A stretch of 64,000 nucleotides of DNA, from assembly GCF_000046705.1 (NCBI RefSeq), contig NC_005956.1:1240001-1304000 (forward strand), written 5' to 3'. Shown one piece after another: positions 30,676 through 40,968 of the stretch. The translations under genes were made by a program, and so were the position numbers. The notes under the pieces are model-generated. The model was not told where the DNA came from, did no database searches, and worked only from the letters and a program-made list of their open reading frames with translations. This DNA is from Bartonella henselae str. Houston-1. Lineage in GTDB: Bacteria > Pseudomonadota > Alphaproteobacteria > Rhizobiales > Rhizobiaceae. The stretch's first letter is position 1, and each line of letters begins with the position of its first letter.

Positions 30676-31189
30676 CATAAAATTAGCCATAGTTTCTTCA
30701 AATAAGAAAATCTCTCAGGAAATAAAAGAAATAATTTAATCTCTGTAATTTGATACATTTTTATATGCTAAAAAAATATCCTATTCATTATATTGCCTCA
30801 AGAGAATTTTCTTAAAGTTCAGTTTAAAATGGAAAACACTTTAAACACACATCTGTTGTAAACAAAACATAAAAAAAGCCGGCATACACAATGACACATA
30901 TTGCACTGTTTAAAGTTTTGCAGCTTCCGTTAAGATTTGAAAATAAAGATATGAAGATCATAATGTGTCATTTTTAGAGAACAAATGATTATTAGGGAGT
31001 AGCAATATTTTATCAAAAGCAGGAATGAATAAGAAATTTATCGTTTATTGAGAATAAGTTTTGCAATAGCGTACTGACTGAAAGTCTTACTCATCATTTT
31101 GTTGAAAGCGTTCATTTTATTTTAAAAACTAGAATTCAAAGATGAGAATTTCACTTTAAGCAAGGGATTCTATAAACGGAATCTCATCA

Positions 31190-31405
31190 TTCTATGTGTC
31201 AGTTCCCAATGCTATGACAGCTCTTGCATTGAGACGGGTTTATAAAAAGTATTTTTACTTCTTTCTTGAAAAGTTTTATCCAAATGCCAGCTCTGCTTTC
31301 GATGTGCAAGCGAATGATTTTGATTGATTTTTTCTAAGAGGATTTGTTGAAATGAGAGAATCTCACAATATTCAGTGCTCTCATTCAAGTTGCAAACGAT
31401 AAATT
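31190..31405 (-). repeat. Dispersed repeat family, copy A
   Basis: Read on the minus strand it matches copy B (31871-32100) over nearly its full length, sharing for example AATCAATCAAAATCATTCGC, CAGAGCTGGCATTTGGATAA and CGTCTCAATGCAAG. It contains a hairpin TTGAATGAGAG...CTCTCATTTCAA and, near its end, a Shine-Dalgarno-like AAGAAAGAAG followed by ATA where a start codon could have been. Confidence 0.8.
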
Positions 31406-31439
31406 ATCCTTATAAATCAATGTGATGTATCACTTATAT

Positions 31440-31640
31440 ATCCATGGAAAGTGGCATAGCATCGATAGAGGTTATTAATGCTGATATCAGAAGGAGAGCT
31501 GGCGTTCGGTTTTTGAAGAACTTGCTCAGAACTACAATGGTGATCTGTAAGGATTAATGTCCCCCTTTGTCTGAGCTCATCCCTATACAGGAGGCTTAGA
31601 CTGTGAAGCATACTCTAGAAAAGTCGAGCATGAGAAGCAA
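31440..31640. repeat. Segment paralogous to 41790-41990
   Basis: Shares the order GCATAGCATCGATAGAGGTTAT / GATATCAGAAGGAG / GATCTGTAAGGAT / TTTGTCT...CTATA with 41790-41990 (there GCATCAATAAACGTTAT, GGTATCAGAAAGGA, AATCTGTAATGAT, TTTGTCT). Heavily diverged and without a common open frame, so what it once encoded is not clear. Confidence 0.6.
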
Positions 31641-31870
31641 ATACTGTGAATAAAAACCAGTAATATTTTACCATAAAAAGTCATGCTGAGCTAAAACCCT
31701 TAGGATAAATTTTCCATTTTTTTCTTAATTACAGGGAACACAAATGATATCATCCAAGTAGATTAGTTTCTTAAAGGAAGTAAAAACAAACAAATTATTG
31801 CTTAATAAAGATTATGCTTCAGAGGTAGGAAGAAAATAAGTAAAGAAGCGAAACTACATCATATTGAGTG

Positions 31871-32100
31871 ATAAGAATAATTTATCGTTTGCAATTTGAA
31901 TGAGAGCTTCGAATATTTGAGATTCTCTCACCTCAAATCCTTTTAGAGTAAATCAATCAAAATCATTCGCTTGCATATCACAAGCAGAGCTGGCATTTGG
32001 ATAAAAAATCTTCAAGAAAGAAGTAAAAATATCTCTTCTGAACCGTCTCAATGCAAGGGCTGTCGCGGCATTGGGAGCTGGCACGTAGAATGATAGGATT
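31871..32100 (+). repeat. Dispersed repeat family, copy B
   Basis: Plus-strand copy, inverted relative to copy A and about 470 bp from it. Same blocks in the same order: TTTATCGTTTGCAA, TTGAATGAGAG hairpin, AATCAATCAAAATCATTCGC, CAGAGCTGGCATTTGGATAA, AAGAAAGAAGTAAAAAT, CGTCTCAATGCAAGGGCTGT. Followed within 30 bp by the transposase remnant at 32110-32290, as in copy C. Confidence 0.8.
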
Positions 32101-32109
32101 CTGCTTGTT

Positions 32110-32290
32110 ATTGCCTCACTACCTTCTCTTTCCTCTCAACAAATAGAACGAAGCATAACGATGATAAAATATCTTTAAAAAGAACGCCCTCTTATCGAAA
32201 TTTCCTTCAATAAATTTAAGAACTTCAGACGTATCTCCTCATGATTGAATAAAAAAGCATCTTTGAGTTTCTGATCTCTGCTTTATGGTT
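32110..32290 (+). pseudogene. IS5-like transposase C-terminal remnant
   Basis: One frame with three stops reads ERPLIEISFNKFKNFRRISS, aligning with the C-terminal block of IS5/IS427-group transposases (RHxIERxFNKLKxFRRIxxR) and with the better-kept copy at 42480-42704. Only this end of the transposase is detectable. No terminal inverted repeats identified. Confidence 0.65.
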
Positions 32291-32714
32291 CTCGAACTTA
32301 GAAAGCGAGCTACACACAACCTAAAAGAATAATATAATCCAAATAAAATTTTTCATATCCACATACAAACATAGCCGCTTTTATGAATGCAGCCGCATAA
32401 AAAGCTTTACCTTCTTCTCAAAAAAAGTGGACGTGCTCCGATTTAAGGATTCTTAATATATTATCTTTGCTAATAAACTTACCAGTGCACGTAATATAAC
32501 GCTCTAGATATATCTACTCTCTTTAAAAATAATCCTATAATTTCATGCCACTTTATAAACTGTAATACAAAATAACAAAGTTAAGAGAAACTTTTGATAA
32601 TGCAAACTCTATAAAAATACTCAACACACAATCTGTTATCTGTGGCAGAAAGACATCTTAAGAACTACATGATAAGCCTTTCTTTCATGCATCTTTGAAA
32701 AAAACGCAGCACAG

Positions 32715-34718
32715 TTAAGAATCAAGAAAACTACGCAATTTGCGTGAACGACTAGGATGCTTTAACTTACGAAGCGCCTTTGCTTCAATCTGACGAATGC
32801 GCTCGCGTGTAACTGAAAACTGTTGACCAACTTCCTCCAATGTATGATCAGTATTCATTCCTATACCAAAACGCATTCGCAAAACACGTTCTTCACGTGG
32901 TGTTAGTGAAGCAAGTACACGCGTTGTCGTATCGCGCAGATTAGCTTGAATAGCGGCATCTATCGGCAATAATGCGTTCCTATCTTCAATAAAATCACCC
33001 AAATGGGAATCATCTTCATCACCAACGGGTGTTTCAAGTGAAATCGGTTCCTTTGCAATTTTAAGAACTTTTCGCACTTTCTCTAAGGGCATAGAAAGTT
33101 TACTAGACAATTCTTCTGGCGTAGGGTCACGCCCGATTTCGTGTAAAATCTGACGCGATGTACGAACAATTTTATTAATTGTTTCAATCATATGAACAGG
33201 AATACGAATAGTGCGTGCCTGATCAGCAATTGAGCGTGTAATTGCCTGACGAATCCACCATGTTGCATAAGTTGAAAACTTATATCCACGACGATATTCA
33301 AATTTATCCACTGCCTTCATCAAACCGATATTGCCTTCTTGAATAAGATCAAGAAACTGCAAACCACGATTAGTATATTTTTTTGCAATTGAAATTACGA
33401 GACGCAAATTAGCTTCCACCATTTCCTTTTTTGCAATTGTCGATTCGCGCTCACCTTTCTGCACTTGTGTCACAATCCGACGAAATTCGCCAATCGAAAT
33501 AGCTGTTTCTTGCGCCAAATTTTGTATTTCGCTGCGCAAAGTTTTAATTTCTTTCGCTTCACGCTTAGAAAACTCTTTCCAACCGCGTCCAGACAAAGTT
33601 GCAATATAATTAATCCAATCTGCATCTAATTCACGACCTTGGTATTCTTTTAAAAACTCCTCATGACCAACGCCATAATTATTAGCAATCCGCTTCAACT
33701 TACCTTCATTATGAATCAATCTCTTATTGATATCATAAAGCTGCTCAACCAACGACTCAATACGATTTTGGTTCAAAGAAAGAGATTTCACTGCCTGAAC
33801 CAATTCGCTCTTCAATTGAATACATTTTTTCCTCTGTGAAGGTGAAAGAGCTCCCTCTTTACGCTCTGCCAAACTACTTTCAACATGCTGATCTTGTAAT
33901 TTTCGCAATTTCACATAGGTTTCAGCAATAAAATCCAAAGTTCCCATAACCTGAGGACAGAGTTCATTTTCCATTGCAGCAAGCGATAAATTAACATCAT
34001 CGTCTTCTTCATCATCCTCTTCGACACCTATATCTCGCGCAATATTCTCCATATCACGCATGGCAGAAGAGGACTTTTCCTCTTTTACTTTTTGGACCTC
34101 ACTTCGTTCAATAACAGGAGCCTGCTTAGCTTCTGGACCTGCATAAGTCATTTCAAGATCAATAATTTCACGCAGGAGAATACGCTGCTCTTTTAATTCT
34201 TCACGCCAGATAATAAGAGCCTGAAAAGTTAAGGGACTCTCACAAAGCCCCGCAATCATTGTTTCACGTCCTGCTTCAATACGCTTAGCAATGGCAATTT
34301 CACCTTCTCGTGAAAGGAGCTCAACAGCCCCCATCTCACGCAAATACATGCGCACTGGATCATCGGTGCGATCTGTTAGCTCACGCTTGGCTGTCGTTAC
34401 AAGCGCATTGCTCGTAGCTTCTACTAAATCCCCCCCCTCTACCCTAACCTCTTCTTCATAATTCTCAGCCTCACCCTCATCATCCACGACATTAATGCCC
34501 ATCTCCGAGAACATCGCCAAGGTATCTTCAATTTGTTCAGATGTAACCTCATCAGGAGGAAGAACTGCGTTCAGTTCATCCATTGTCACGTAACCATTTT
34601 TTTTGGCGATTTTAACCATTTTTTTGATGGCATCATCAGAAAAATCGAGAAGAGGACTGTCCACACTCGCTTGGGTCGTTACTTCTGTATTGTCTTTCTG
34701 TTTAACCTTTGTTGCCAT
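32715..34718 (-). CDS. rpoD: RpoD, primary sigma factor (sigma-70)
   Basis: 667 aa. The acidic N-terminal region 1.1 and the large acidic insert between 1.2 and 2 ([11 protein letters not shown]) are typical of alphaproteobacterial Rpo[21 protein letters not shown] is region 1.2; [20 protein letters not shown] through [20 protein letters not shown] is 2.1-2.4, followed by region 3 [35 protein letters not shown] is the region 4.2 helix-turn-helix that reads -35 boxes. It lies downstream of dnaG on the same strand, the conserved macromolecular synthesis arrangement, without rpsU. Confidence 0.97.
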   Translation of the reverse strand: MATKVKQKDNTEVTTQASVDSPLLDFSDDAIKKMVKIAKKNGYVTMDELNAVLPPDEVTSEQIEDTLAMFSEMGINVVDDEGEAENYEEEVRVEGGDLVEATSNALVTTAKRELTDRTDDPVRMYLREMGAVELLSREGEIAIAKRIEAGRETMIAGLCESPLTFQALIIWREELKEQRILLREIIDLEMTYAGPEAKQAPVIERSEVQKVKEEKSSSAMRDMENIARDIGVEEDDEEDDDVNLSLAAMENELCPQVMGTLDFIAETYVKLRKLQDQHVESSLAERKEGALSPSQRKKCIQLKSELVQAVKSLSLNQNRIESLVEQLYDINKRLIHNEGKLKRIANNYGVGHEEFLKEYQGRELDADWINYIATLSGRGWKEFSKREAKEIKTLRSEIQNLAQETAISIGEFRRIVTQVQKGERESTIAKKEMVEANLRLVISIAKKYTNRGLQFLDLIQEGNIGLMKAVDKFEYRRGYKFSTYATWWIRQAITRSIADQARTIRIPVHMIETINKIVRTSRQILHEIGRDPTPEELSSKLSMPLEKVRKVLKIAKEPISLETPVGDEDDSHLGDFIEDRNALLPIDAAIQANLRDTTTRVLASLTPREERVLRMRFGIGMNTDHTLEEVGQQFSVTRERIRQIEAKALRKLKHPSRSRKLRSFLDS

Positions 34719-35066
34719 ACCGTTAACTCCACTTGATCACTCTGCAGCTTCCACGTGACCAGTTTGTTGCGTTCCCACTTAGCGTATCAATAATTTTCCA
34801 TATATACTTCTCTACTTCCTTTGAGAAGAGATCTCTCTTAGAAACAGATATATTTTATACGCTTTTCATTCACAGAAAAACGCGGGAAAACTCCAGAAGT
34901 TTCCCCGACACCTCTCAGCCTTTCTGAGATAATCTCTGCACGCTATAATAAGAACCACTTTCCCGCTATTCCTAAAATTTAGTCATCATTTTTTATAAAA
35001 ATGTAGCTCTACATAAAATTTCCTTATACTTGGCCTTAGGTGACTGATTCGCTCTCAAAAAGCGAA
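34719..35066. other. dnaG-rpoD intergenic region
   Basis: 348 bp. It starts with the hairpin at 35045-35069 and otherwise holds AT-rich sequence that should include the main rpoD promoters on the minus strand. I could not pick a single clear promoter. Confidence 0.4.
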
Positions 35067-35069
35067 TCA
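35045..35069 (-). promoter_or_regulatory. Hairpin at the dnaG stop codon (possible processing or attenuation site)
   Basis: Perfect 9-bp stem TGATTCGCT/AGCGAATCA with a 7-nt loop; its first three bases on the minus strand are the dnaG TGA. No T run follows on the minus strand, so it is not a classic terminator for dnaG; on the plus strand TTTTAT follows. In E. coli the dnaG-rpoD junction is an RNA-processing site, which would fit here. Confidence 0.55.
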
Positions 35070-37004
35070 TTTTATCTTATCTTGCTTATTCCCGTCTATT
35101 TCTTCATCAAACCAACTTCCAAATCCTTCAATTAAAGCTTCTGTTGCTTGCATCTGTTCCAATTCTATTTTTGTTTCACACAGCAGATCAAACACCTCAC
35201 TTTTAGGATTTTCCACGAGTTGCTCTTCAATATCTTGTAGTCTCTTATGTAGGTGGTATTCTTGAAGATGCAAGTAGATGGCTTGTTTTAATATAGCACG
35301 GGCATCTTCTATGGGAGCACCATAAAAGATGGTACGCATACCAATCTTTTTCACAAGATTTTTCATGAGCTCTAAAAGAACTTTTAGCCCTCTTTCTTCT
35401 AAAAGTGCAATCATTGTTTCTTTATCATGAAGCTGCTGATTTCCAAGAATTTCCAACATAGATTGATGAAAACGCACTAATTGAGTGTTTTGTAACTCCA
35501 ACTCAGCAAGAACTTCAAAATTTTCATACCATAACTCAGGATAATAAGCTAAAATCAATAAAATAACGGCCTCACGCAGAGGAATAGAGTGCGAAGAATT
35601 ACGTACGATGTTGGAATTTGCCAAAACAGAAAACGATTGATCTTTTAATATCCTATTTGGGGAGGACTGATAAGAGCGCCCAGTAAATTTTTTGTTCGAA
35701 AAAGAGGGACGAAAAAAGTCAAAAAGTCGTTTCTTTATATCTTGCAAATAATAACGTCGTATATCTTCATCCTTAATCGTAAAAATTTGTTGTTTGAGTT
35801 GTTTTTCTAGCGCTGCTCTCGCCTCTGGAATTTCAAAATTCTTTCCATAGGTGGCGCGCCACCACAAAAGTTCAATCAACGGAATTGATTTTTGTAAAAA
35901 AGAAGTAAAAAGCTCTGCACCACCAGCGCAAATAATTTCATCTGGATCTTTACCTTGTGGCAACAAAACAAAGCGAACAGACACCCCGGCTTTTAAAAGA
36001 GGCAGCACACGATCAGCAACACGAAAAGCAGCCTTTAAACCGGCATCGTCTCCATCAAAACACAAAATTGGATCGGTTCCTATTTGCCATAAAAGCGCAA
36101 TTTGCGCTTCTGTTAACGCTGTCCCCAAAGGGGCTACAGCTCCCTCAAAACCAGCTTTAGTCAATGTGATGACATCCATATAGCCTTCAACAACGAGGAG
36201 TGCATGGTTTTTTTCATCACCAACCAAGCGGCTATTTTTGCGAGCAGACGCTGCGTTGTAAAGCATATCTCCTTTATGAAACAACACTGTTTCAGGACTA
36301 TTGAGGTACTTTGCCCGTATATCTTTTTCTAACGCACGCCCTCCAAAGGCCACAACACGTCCACGTAAATCTTCAATAGGAAACATAATGCGATTTCTAA
36401 ATCGGTCAGAGGAAGTCGTACCATCTTCCCCCATTTTGATAAGCCCACACTCTTCCATTTGTTTTATTGAAATACCACGCGCATTCAAAGCTTCTTTCAA
36501 AGCTGTACGCCTTGTCGGAGCAAAACCAATCCGAAAGCGCTCTGCAAGCTTTGGCGTTACACCACGCGCATCAAGATAACGACGCGCCTGCACACCTGCT
36601 TTATCACGTAAACTATATTGAAAAAAATCCGTAGCGATCTTCATAACATTATAAAGATCAGCCTTTCCCATTTGGCTCTTATGAGATTGTGGATCAAAAA
36701 GAGGGAGTTTCATTCCAGCAAAATCAGCCAAGCGCACTACACTTTCTGAAAAGTGCAACCCATCAAGCTCACAAAGAAAAGTAAAAATGTCACCACTTAC
36801 ACCACAGCCAAAACAATAATAACGGCCTTTATGATCATCACAATGAAAGCTTGGTGTTTTCTCACCATGAAATGGACAACAACTCCAAAAATCCCCCCGC
36901 GAAGGTTTACTTTTTTGAGGATCAAATGTTACCCTCTGGCCAATAACTGTTGAAATTGGCAATCTGGTACGCAGTTCATCAAGAAAATCAGGCGAAAAAC
37001 GCAT
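35067..37004 (-). CDS. dnaG: DnaG, DNA primase
   Basis: 645 aa. The N-terminal CHC2 zinc finger is present (CPFHGEKTPSFHCDDHKG ... CFGC). The RNA polymerase domain includes ALKEALNARGISIKQMEE and RNRIMFPIEDLRGRVVAFGG, and the TOPRIM motifs read VVEGYMDVI and CFDGDDAGLKAA. The C-terminal helicase-binding domain is present but diverged. It makes RNA primers with DnaB. The ATG at 37004 fits the family start (RFSPDFLDELRTRLPIS). Divergent from the MscS-type gene at 37140. Confidence 0.96.
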   Translation of the reverse strand: MRFSPDFLDELRTRLPISTVIGQRVTFDPQKSKPSRGDFWSCCPFHGEKTPSFHCDDHKGRYYCFGCGVSGDIFTFLCELDGLHFSESVVRLADFAGMKLPLFDPQSHKSQMGKADLYNVMKIATDFFQYSLRDKAGVQARRYLDARGVTPKLAERFRIGFAPTRRTALKEALNARGISIKQMEECGLIKMGEDGTTSSDRFRNRIMFPIEDLRGRVVAFGGRALEKDIRAKYLNSPETVLFHKGDMLYNAASARKNSRLVGDEKNHALLVVEGYMDVITLTKAGFEGAVAPLGTALTEAQIALLWQIGTDPILCFDGDDAGLKAAFRVADRVLPLLKAGVSVRFVLLPQGKDPDEIICAGGAELFTSFLQKSIPLIELLWWRATYGKNFEIPEARAALEKQLKQQIFTIKDEDIRRYYLQDIKKRLFDFFRPSFSNKKFTGRSYQSSPNRILKDQSFSVLANSNIVRNSSHSIPLREAVILLILAYYPELWYENFEVLAELELQNTQLVRFHQSMLEILGNQQLHDKETMIALLEERGLKVLLELMKNLVKKIGMRTIFYGAPIEDARAILKQAIYLHLQEYHLHKRLQDIEEQLVENPKSEVFDLLCETKIELEQMQATEALIEGFGSWFDEEIDGNKQDKIK

Positions 37005-37139
37005 TATCTCTCACAGAGTTTTAAAATTCCTTTTTGCATATTTAACGAGTTTAGAGCATAATTCCAAGACTTCCTCTTAAGAGGTCGAAAATTTTTAAAG
37101 ACCAAACAGCACATAATTTTAGAAAAAGAGAGTGAAAAA

Positions 37140-38357
37140 GTGATAAAATTTCTTGTTCAATATCCATGGTTAGAGACGATTTCTTGGCTGATTATTCTTA
37201 TTCTTATTGCACTTTTCATTAATTTTTTAGCACGAAAATCACTCATTCACGGAGTAAAAACTCTTGGTTCTTTTCTTCCCAAGAAGACAACTAATGATAT
37301 TAGAAACGCCATTCAATTCATGGCTAATATTGTTTCAGCCTTTATGCTTTCAATTGGTGTTAATTTTATACCTACATTGCCCAAAACATTCAGCACCATC
37401 ATCAGCAATGTTGCTAACGCCTTAATCATTTTTTTTGTTGTCCTCACAATTTCTGCTCTTCTCAATGTCATTAATACCCTTTACGAACAAAGACCAGCAG
37501 CACGGGTAAAACCAATAAAAGGTTACATTCAAATCGCGAAAATTGCACTTTTTACTGTCGCAGTTGTTTTAATGATAGCCACCTTGATTGACCGCTCACC
37601 TCTTATTCTCTTCTCTGGTCTTGGTGCAATGGCAGCTGTCCTCATGTTGATTTTTCAAGATACGCTGCTTTCTCTCGTTGCAGGCATCCAAATTTCATCT
37701 ACCGATATGATACGTGTCGGCGATTGGATTGAAGTTCCCAATCTCGGTGCAGATGGTGATGTCATTGAAATTGCTCTTCACACTGTCAAAGTTCAAAATT
37801 TCGATAACACAATCACTTCAGTGCCTATCCGTAAACTCGTGACCGATCCATTTAAGAATTGGCGTGGAATGCAAGAAGCAGGTGGACGACGCATCAAACG
37901 TTCTCTCTTCATTGACCAATCAAGCATCCGCTTTCACACAGAAAAAGAACAAAAGTATCTTTCTCGTTTTAATTTGTTAGAAGATTATTTTACACAAAAA
38001 ATACCAGAAATTACAGAATGGAACGCTCGATTAGAAAAAAATCATGATGTTTTAGCCAACACTCGCCGTTTAACTAACATTGGGACTTTCCGTGCTTATA
38101 TTGTTGCTTACCTACAGAAAAATCAAAGCATCGCACAAAATATGACACTTATGGCACGACAATTACCTCCAACAGAAAATGGTTTACCTTTGGAAATCTA
38201 TTGCTTTACCAACACAACAGTTTGGTTGGAATATGAACAAATTCAATGTGATATTTTTGACCACCTCTATTCCATTCTTCCTAATTTTGGTCTAAAGATT
38301 TTTCAAAATCCAAGCGGCTATGATTTTAATCATTTATTAGAAAAGAAAGCAAAGTAA
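37140..38357 (+). CDS. MscS-family mechanosensitive channel, YbdG-like
   Basis: 405 aa beginning at GTG (37140). Five hydrophobic segments fill residues 1-185; the pore-lining helix and beta domain follow as FSGLGAMAAVLMLIFQDTLL, LVAGIQISSTDMIRVGDWIE and VPNLGADGDVIEI, then TVKVQNFDNTITSVPIRKLV. The length and the C-terminal region (YCFTNTTVWLEYEQIQCDIF) fit YbdG (MscM) more than short MscS. It should relieve osmotic stress at the inner membrane. The next gene (38427) follows on the same strand after 69 bp. Confidence 0.9.
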   Translation: MIKFLVQYPWLETISWLIILILIALFINFLARKSLIHGVKTLGSFLPKKTTNDIRNAIQFMANIVSAFMLSIGVNFIPTLPKTFSTIISNVANALIIFFVVLTISALLNVINTLYEQRPAARVKPIKGYIQIAKIALFTVAVVLMIATLIDRSPLILFSGLGAMAAVLMLIFQDTLLSLVAGIQISSTDMIRVGDWIEVPNLGADGDVIEIALHTVKVQNFDNTITSVPIRKLVTDPFKNWRGMQEAGGRRIKRSLFIDQSSIRFHTEKEQKYLSRFNLLEDYFTQKIPEITEWNARLEKNHDVLANTRRLTNIGTFRAYIVAYLQKNQSIAQNMTLMARQLPPTENGLPLEIYCFTNTTVWLEYEQIQCDIFDHLYSILPNFGLKIFQNPSGYDFNHLLEKKAK

Positions 38358-38426
38358 GACGATACACTTCAATTCGTCAATTTTGAGATTGATCTTCTTT
38401 ATGACAATAGAAAAAGAAAAAGTATC

Positions 38427-40100
38427 ATGAATAGTTCATTGGTACTCCTTCATCTTGCAGGCGCTATTTCTTTACTTCTTTGGGCCACACGTATGGTGCG
38501 CACTGGAGTTGAACGCGCCTATGGTGACAAGCTTAAATACAAAATGCGCCACGTCATTTCCAAACCATTTTTTGCTGTAAGCTTTGGACTTCTTACAGCT
38601 ATGATTTTACAAAGCTCTACAGCAATAACGCTCCTTGTTGGTTCTTTTGTGGAATCTGGTTTTGTCTCTGGATTAGCGGGACTGATGGCTGTACGTGGGG
38701 GAGAACTAGGATCGGCATTGGTTGTAAAAATTCTCTCCTATGACCTCACCATCGTTGTGCCATTGTGTCTTTTAATCGGCACTTGTATTTTCATGACAAC
38801 TGAAAAACGCGATTGGCGTCAAATCGGACGTATCATCATCGGTATTGGCCTTTTGATTTTATCTTTACAAATGATAAGCGCAGCCACAGAGCCTTTACGT
38901 GATAGCGCAGTTTTGCCTAGTATCATTAGTTATCTTTCAACCGATCCTGTCTCCACTTTTTTATTGGCAGCTGTCCTGACCTATCTCTTGCATTCATCGA
39001 TTGCAGGAATCATTTTGCTGGTCAATTTTGCCAACTATAACCTTATCCATGCACAACTGTGTATTATTATGGTCCTAGGAGTCAACTTTGGTTCTTCTCT
39101 CATAGCACCACTTTTAACACGCAACGCCTCCCCTAATACGCGACTCGTGCCATTGGGAAATTTACTGATGCGTGGAGCCGGTTCAATCCTTGTCCTTATT
39201 TTATTTCTCTTCTTTCAACCACCTATAACGTGGCTTGGCAATGAAGTTTCTACTCAAGTTATTAATGCCCATATTGTTTTCAATGTTTTCATTCTCCTTG
39301 CAGGGATACCGCTCTCGAAATGGGTGTTACAACTGACTACTAAGATTGTCCATTTAAGTACAAAAAAAGTGCAAACTGATAAAATTCTTAATTTATCCGA
39401 TCAAACAGCTCTTGATGATAGCGTTCTTGAACGTCCGACTCTTGCACTCTCTAACGTCATGCGTGAAGTGATTCATATTTGTGACCTTGTGGATATCATG
39501 CTAGAAAAAATCATGGGACTTTATGAAAAACCTGATCCCGACATCATCCGTGAGCTTAACCAGCTAAACACTATATTGGAGAAAAAGCATATCGCAATAA
39601 AACTTTATCTTGCACGATTAGCTGGACAGAAATTATCGGATGAAGAAGCCCTCCAAACACAAGAACTTCTAAGTACTTGCATAAAATTAGATCAAGCAGG
39701 AGACATCATTATCCATAATATGCTTATGCTAGTTAAAAAGAAACAACAAAAAGGCTTACAATTCAGTAGTGACGGATGGAATGACCTTCTTCGTTTCCAT
39801 GCCATTGTTCTGGCTAATGCCCATATCGCATTTAATGTTCTTGTCTCACGTGACACACATGCCGCACATTTACTGGTACAGAAAAAAGATCAGCTCCGAA
39901 ATTTAGAAAAAGAGATGAATTTAAAACATTTTAAACGCCTGCGTGAGGGTGAACTTAAAAATGTAGAATCATCCAGTCTTCACCTTGACACTGTACGCGA
40001 TCTGAAACAAATTAACTCCCTTTTGACCTCAATGATCTATCCAATTTTAGAAGCGAAGGGATTACTCAAAAGTTCCCGCCTGCGTAATCCTACAGAATAG
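38427..40100 (+). CDS. Na+/Pi-cotransporter family protein with PhoU-like C-terminus
   Basis: 557 aa. Residues 1-320 are membrane helices with the inverted-repeat signature of the NptA/YjbB family: first repeat LTAMILQSSTAITLLVGSFV (QSST) and second VLTYLLHSSIAGIILLV, where the usual Q of QSS is H. The C-terminal ~220 residues are helical and PhoU-like (NVMREVIHICDLVDIMLEKI). Such proteins move phosphate, often outward, with sodium. The changed second motif may alter ion coupling. Tail-end neighbour of the MscS-type gene and probably co-transcribed. Confidence 0.87.
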   Translation: MNSSLVLLHLAGAISLLLWATRMVRTGVERAYGDKLKYKMRHVISKPFFAVSFGLLTAMILQSSTAITLLVGSFVESGFVSGLAGLMAVRGGELGSALVVKILSYDLTIVVPLCLLIGTCIFMTTEKRDWRQIGRIIIGIGLLILSLQMISAATEPLRDSAVLPSIISYLSTDPVSTFLLAAVLTYLLHSSIAGIILLVNFANYNLIHAQLCIIMVLGVNFGSSLIAPLLTRNASPNTRLVPLGNLLMRGAGSILVLILFLFFQPPITWLGNEVSTQVINAHIVFNVFILLAGIPLSKWVLQLTTKIVHLSTKKVQTDKILNLSDQTALDDSVLERPTLALSNVMREVIHICDLVDIMLEKIMGLYEKPDPDIIRELNQLNTILEKKHIAIKLYLARLAGQKLSDEEALQTQELLSTCIKLDQAGDIIIHNMLMLVKKKQQKGLQFSSDGWNDLLRFHAIVLANAHIAFNVLVSRDTHAAHLLVQKKDQLRNLEKEMNLKHFKRLREGELKNVESSSLHLDTVRDLKQINSLLTSMIYPILEAKGLLKSSRLRNPTE

Positions 40101-40716
40101 AAAACAGTGAAATTTTAACTTTAAAAATACTTACACGAGAAGAATAACGGTTATCATTCAGAAAAAATAGCGTCATAAGAAATGCAACTCTTAGTTGGAT
40201 TACGATTATTATAACAATATTTTTAGAGATTCAAGTTACATAACAATTTGCAAAGAGTTAAACAAAAATAGCTTTAAACCTCATTGATAGTATATTGCCA
40301 AACTTCTTTTTAGAAATTTTGAATGTTATTTATTTTTATTTCTAAATATAATTTTAAATTTTCAAATATTATTATAATAATTGGGAAAAATTATATTCAT
40401 AAATAAAATTTATTTAAAATATAAATTAGAACACTCTAAATTTACTTTCAAAAATACTTTCTGTTTTTATGGAAAAATATTGCTAATCTTGACACTTTTT
40501 GCTATTGTAGAGTCGCTTATATGCGTTTATGACTTTTGGATAGAACGCTGCATAAGAATATGTTCAAGCAAGTTAAAAATCTGTAAAGTAAAAATTGTAA
40601 TAAAGTGTTCAGCAGCGATATCTTCCACTTCTGGAGAAAGAAGTAATAAGCCTTGACCTTTACAAAGCTTATCCTAGTTAGAACTAACAGTTCACAGGCA
40701 AAGGAAGGAAAATGTA
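40101..40716. other. AT-rich intergenic stretch
   Basis: 616 bp, above 70% AT for much of its length. The 91-aa frame at 40381-40656 starts with no ribosome site and has no recognisable domain. Promoter for the 40717 gene expected near 40600-40700. Confidence 0.4.
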
Positions 40717-40968
40717 ATGGAAGACGCAAAAATCGGTTGGATTACAGCTATTATCATCGGGGGGCTTGCAGGTTGTGCTGCTCAATACCTTATGAAAAAC
40801 CAGACAGGAGTATTTCTAAACATTATCTTAGGAATTATTGGAGCCGCATTAGCCAGCTTTCTTTTTGGCCTTTTAGGTATCAGTTTTGCTGGTTGGGTTG
40901 GTTATCTTATTTCAGGTTTTGTCGGAGCCTGTATTCTTATATGGTTAGGACGGAAAGTACGATCATAG
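40717..40968 (+). CDS. GlsB/YeaQ/YmgE-family stress-response membrane protein
   Basis: 83 aa, almost entirely three hydrophobic helices with glycine-rich packing: AIIIGGLAGCAAQYLMKNQT, GVFLNIILGIIGAALASFLF and GYLISGFVGACILIWLGRKV. This is the transglycosylase-associated (Tag/GlsB) small protein family, commonly induced by stress; biochemical role unknown. Ribosome site AAGGAAGG before the ATG. Stands alone. Confidence 0.88.
   Translation: MEDAKIGWITAIIIGGLAGCAAQYLMKNQTGVFLNIILGIIGAALASFLFGLLGISFAGWVGYLISGFVGACILIWLGRKVRS

Larger units (their letters stand above)
30691..32714. other. 2-kb decayed stretch with inverted dispersed repeats and an IS remnant
   Basis: No intact gene. It contains two facing copies of a dispersed repeat (31190-31405 and 31871-32100), a segment paralogous to 41790-41990, and a transposase remnant, all annotated separately. 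The segment at 30925-30990 also resembles 41530-41590. The remaining part (32290-32714) shows nothing. Confidence 0.5.

Noticed and set aside
31417..31611. 64-aa minus-strand frame in the decayed region
   Set aside because: Its paralogous sequence at 41790-41990 is full of stops in the same frame, and no domain is visible.
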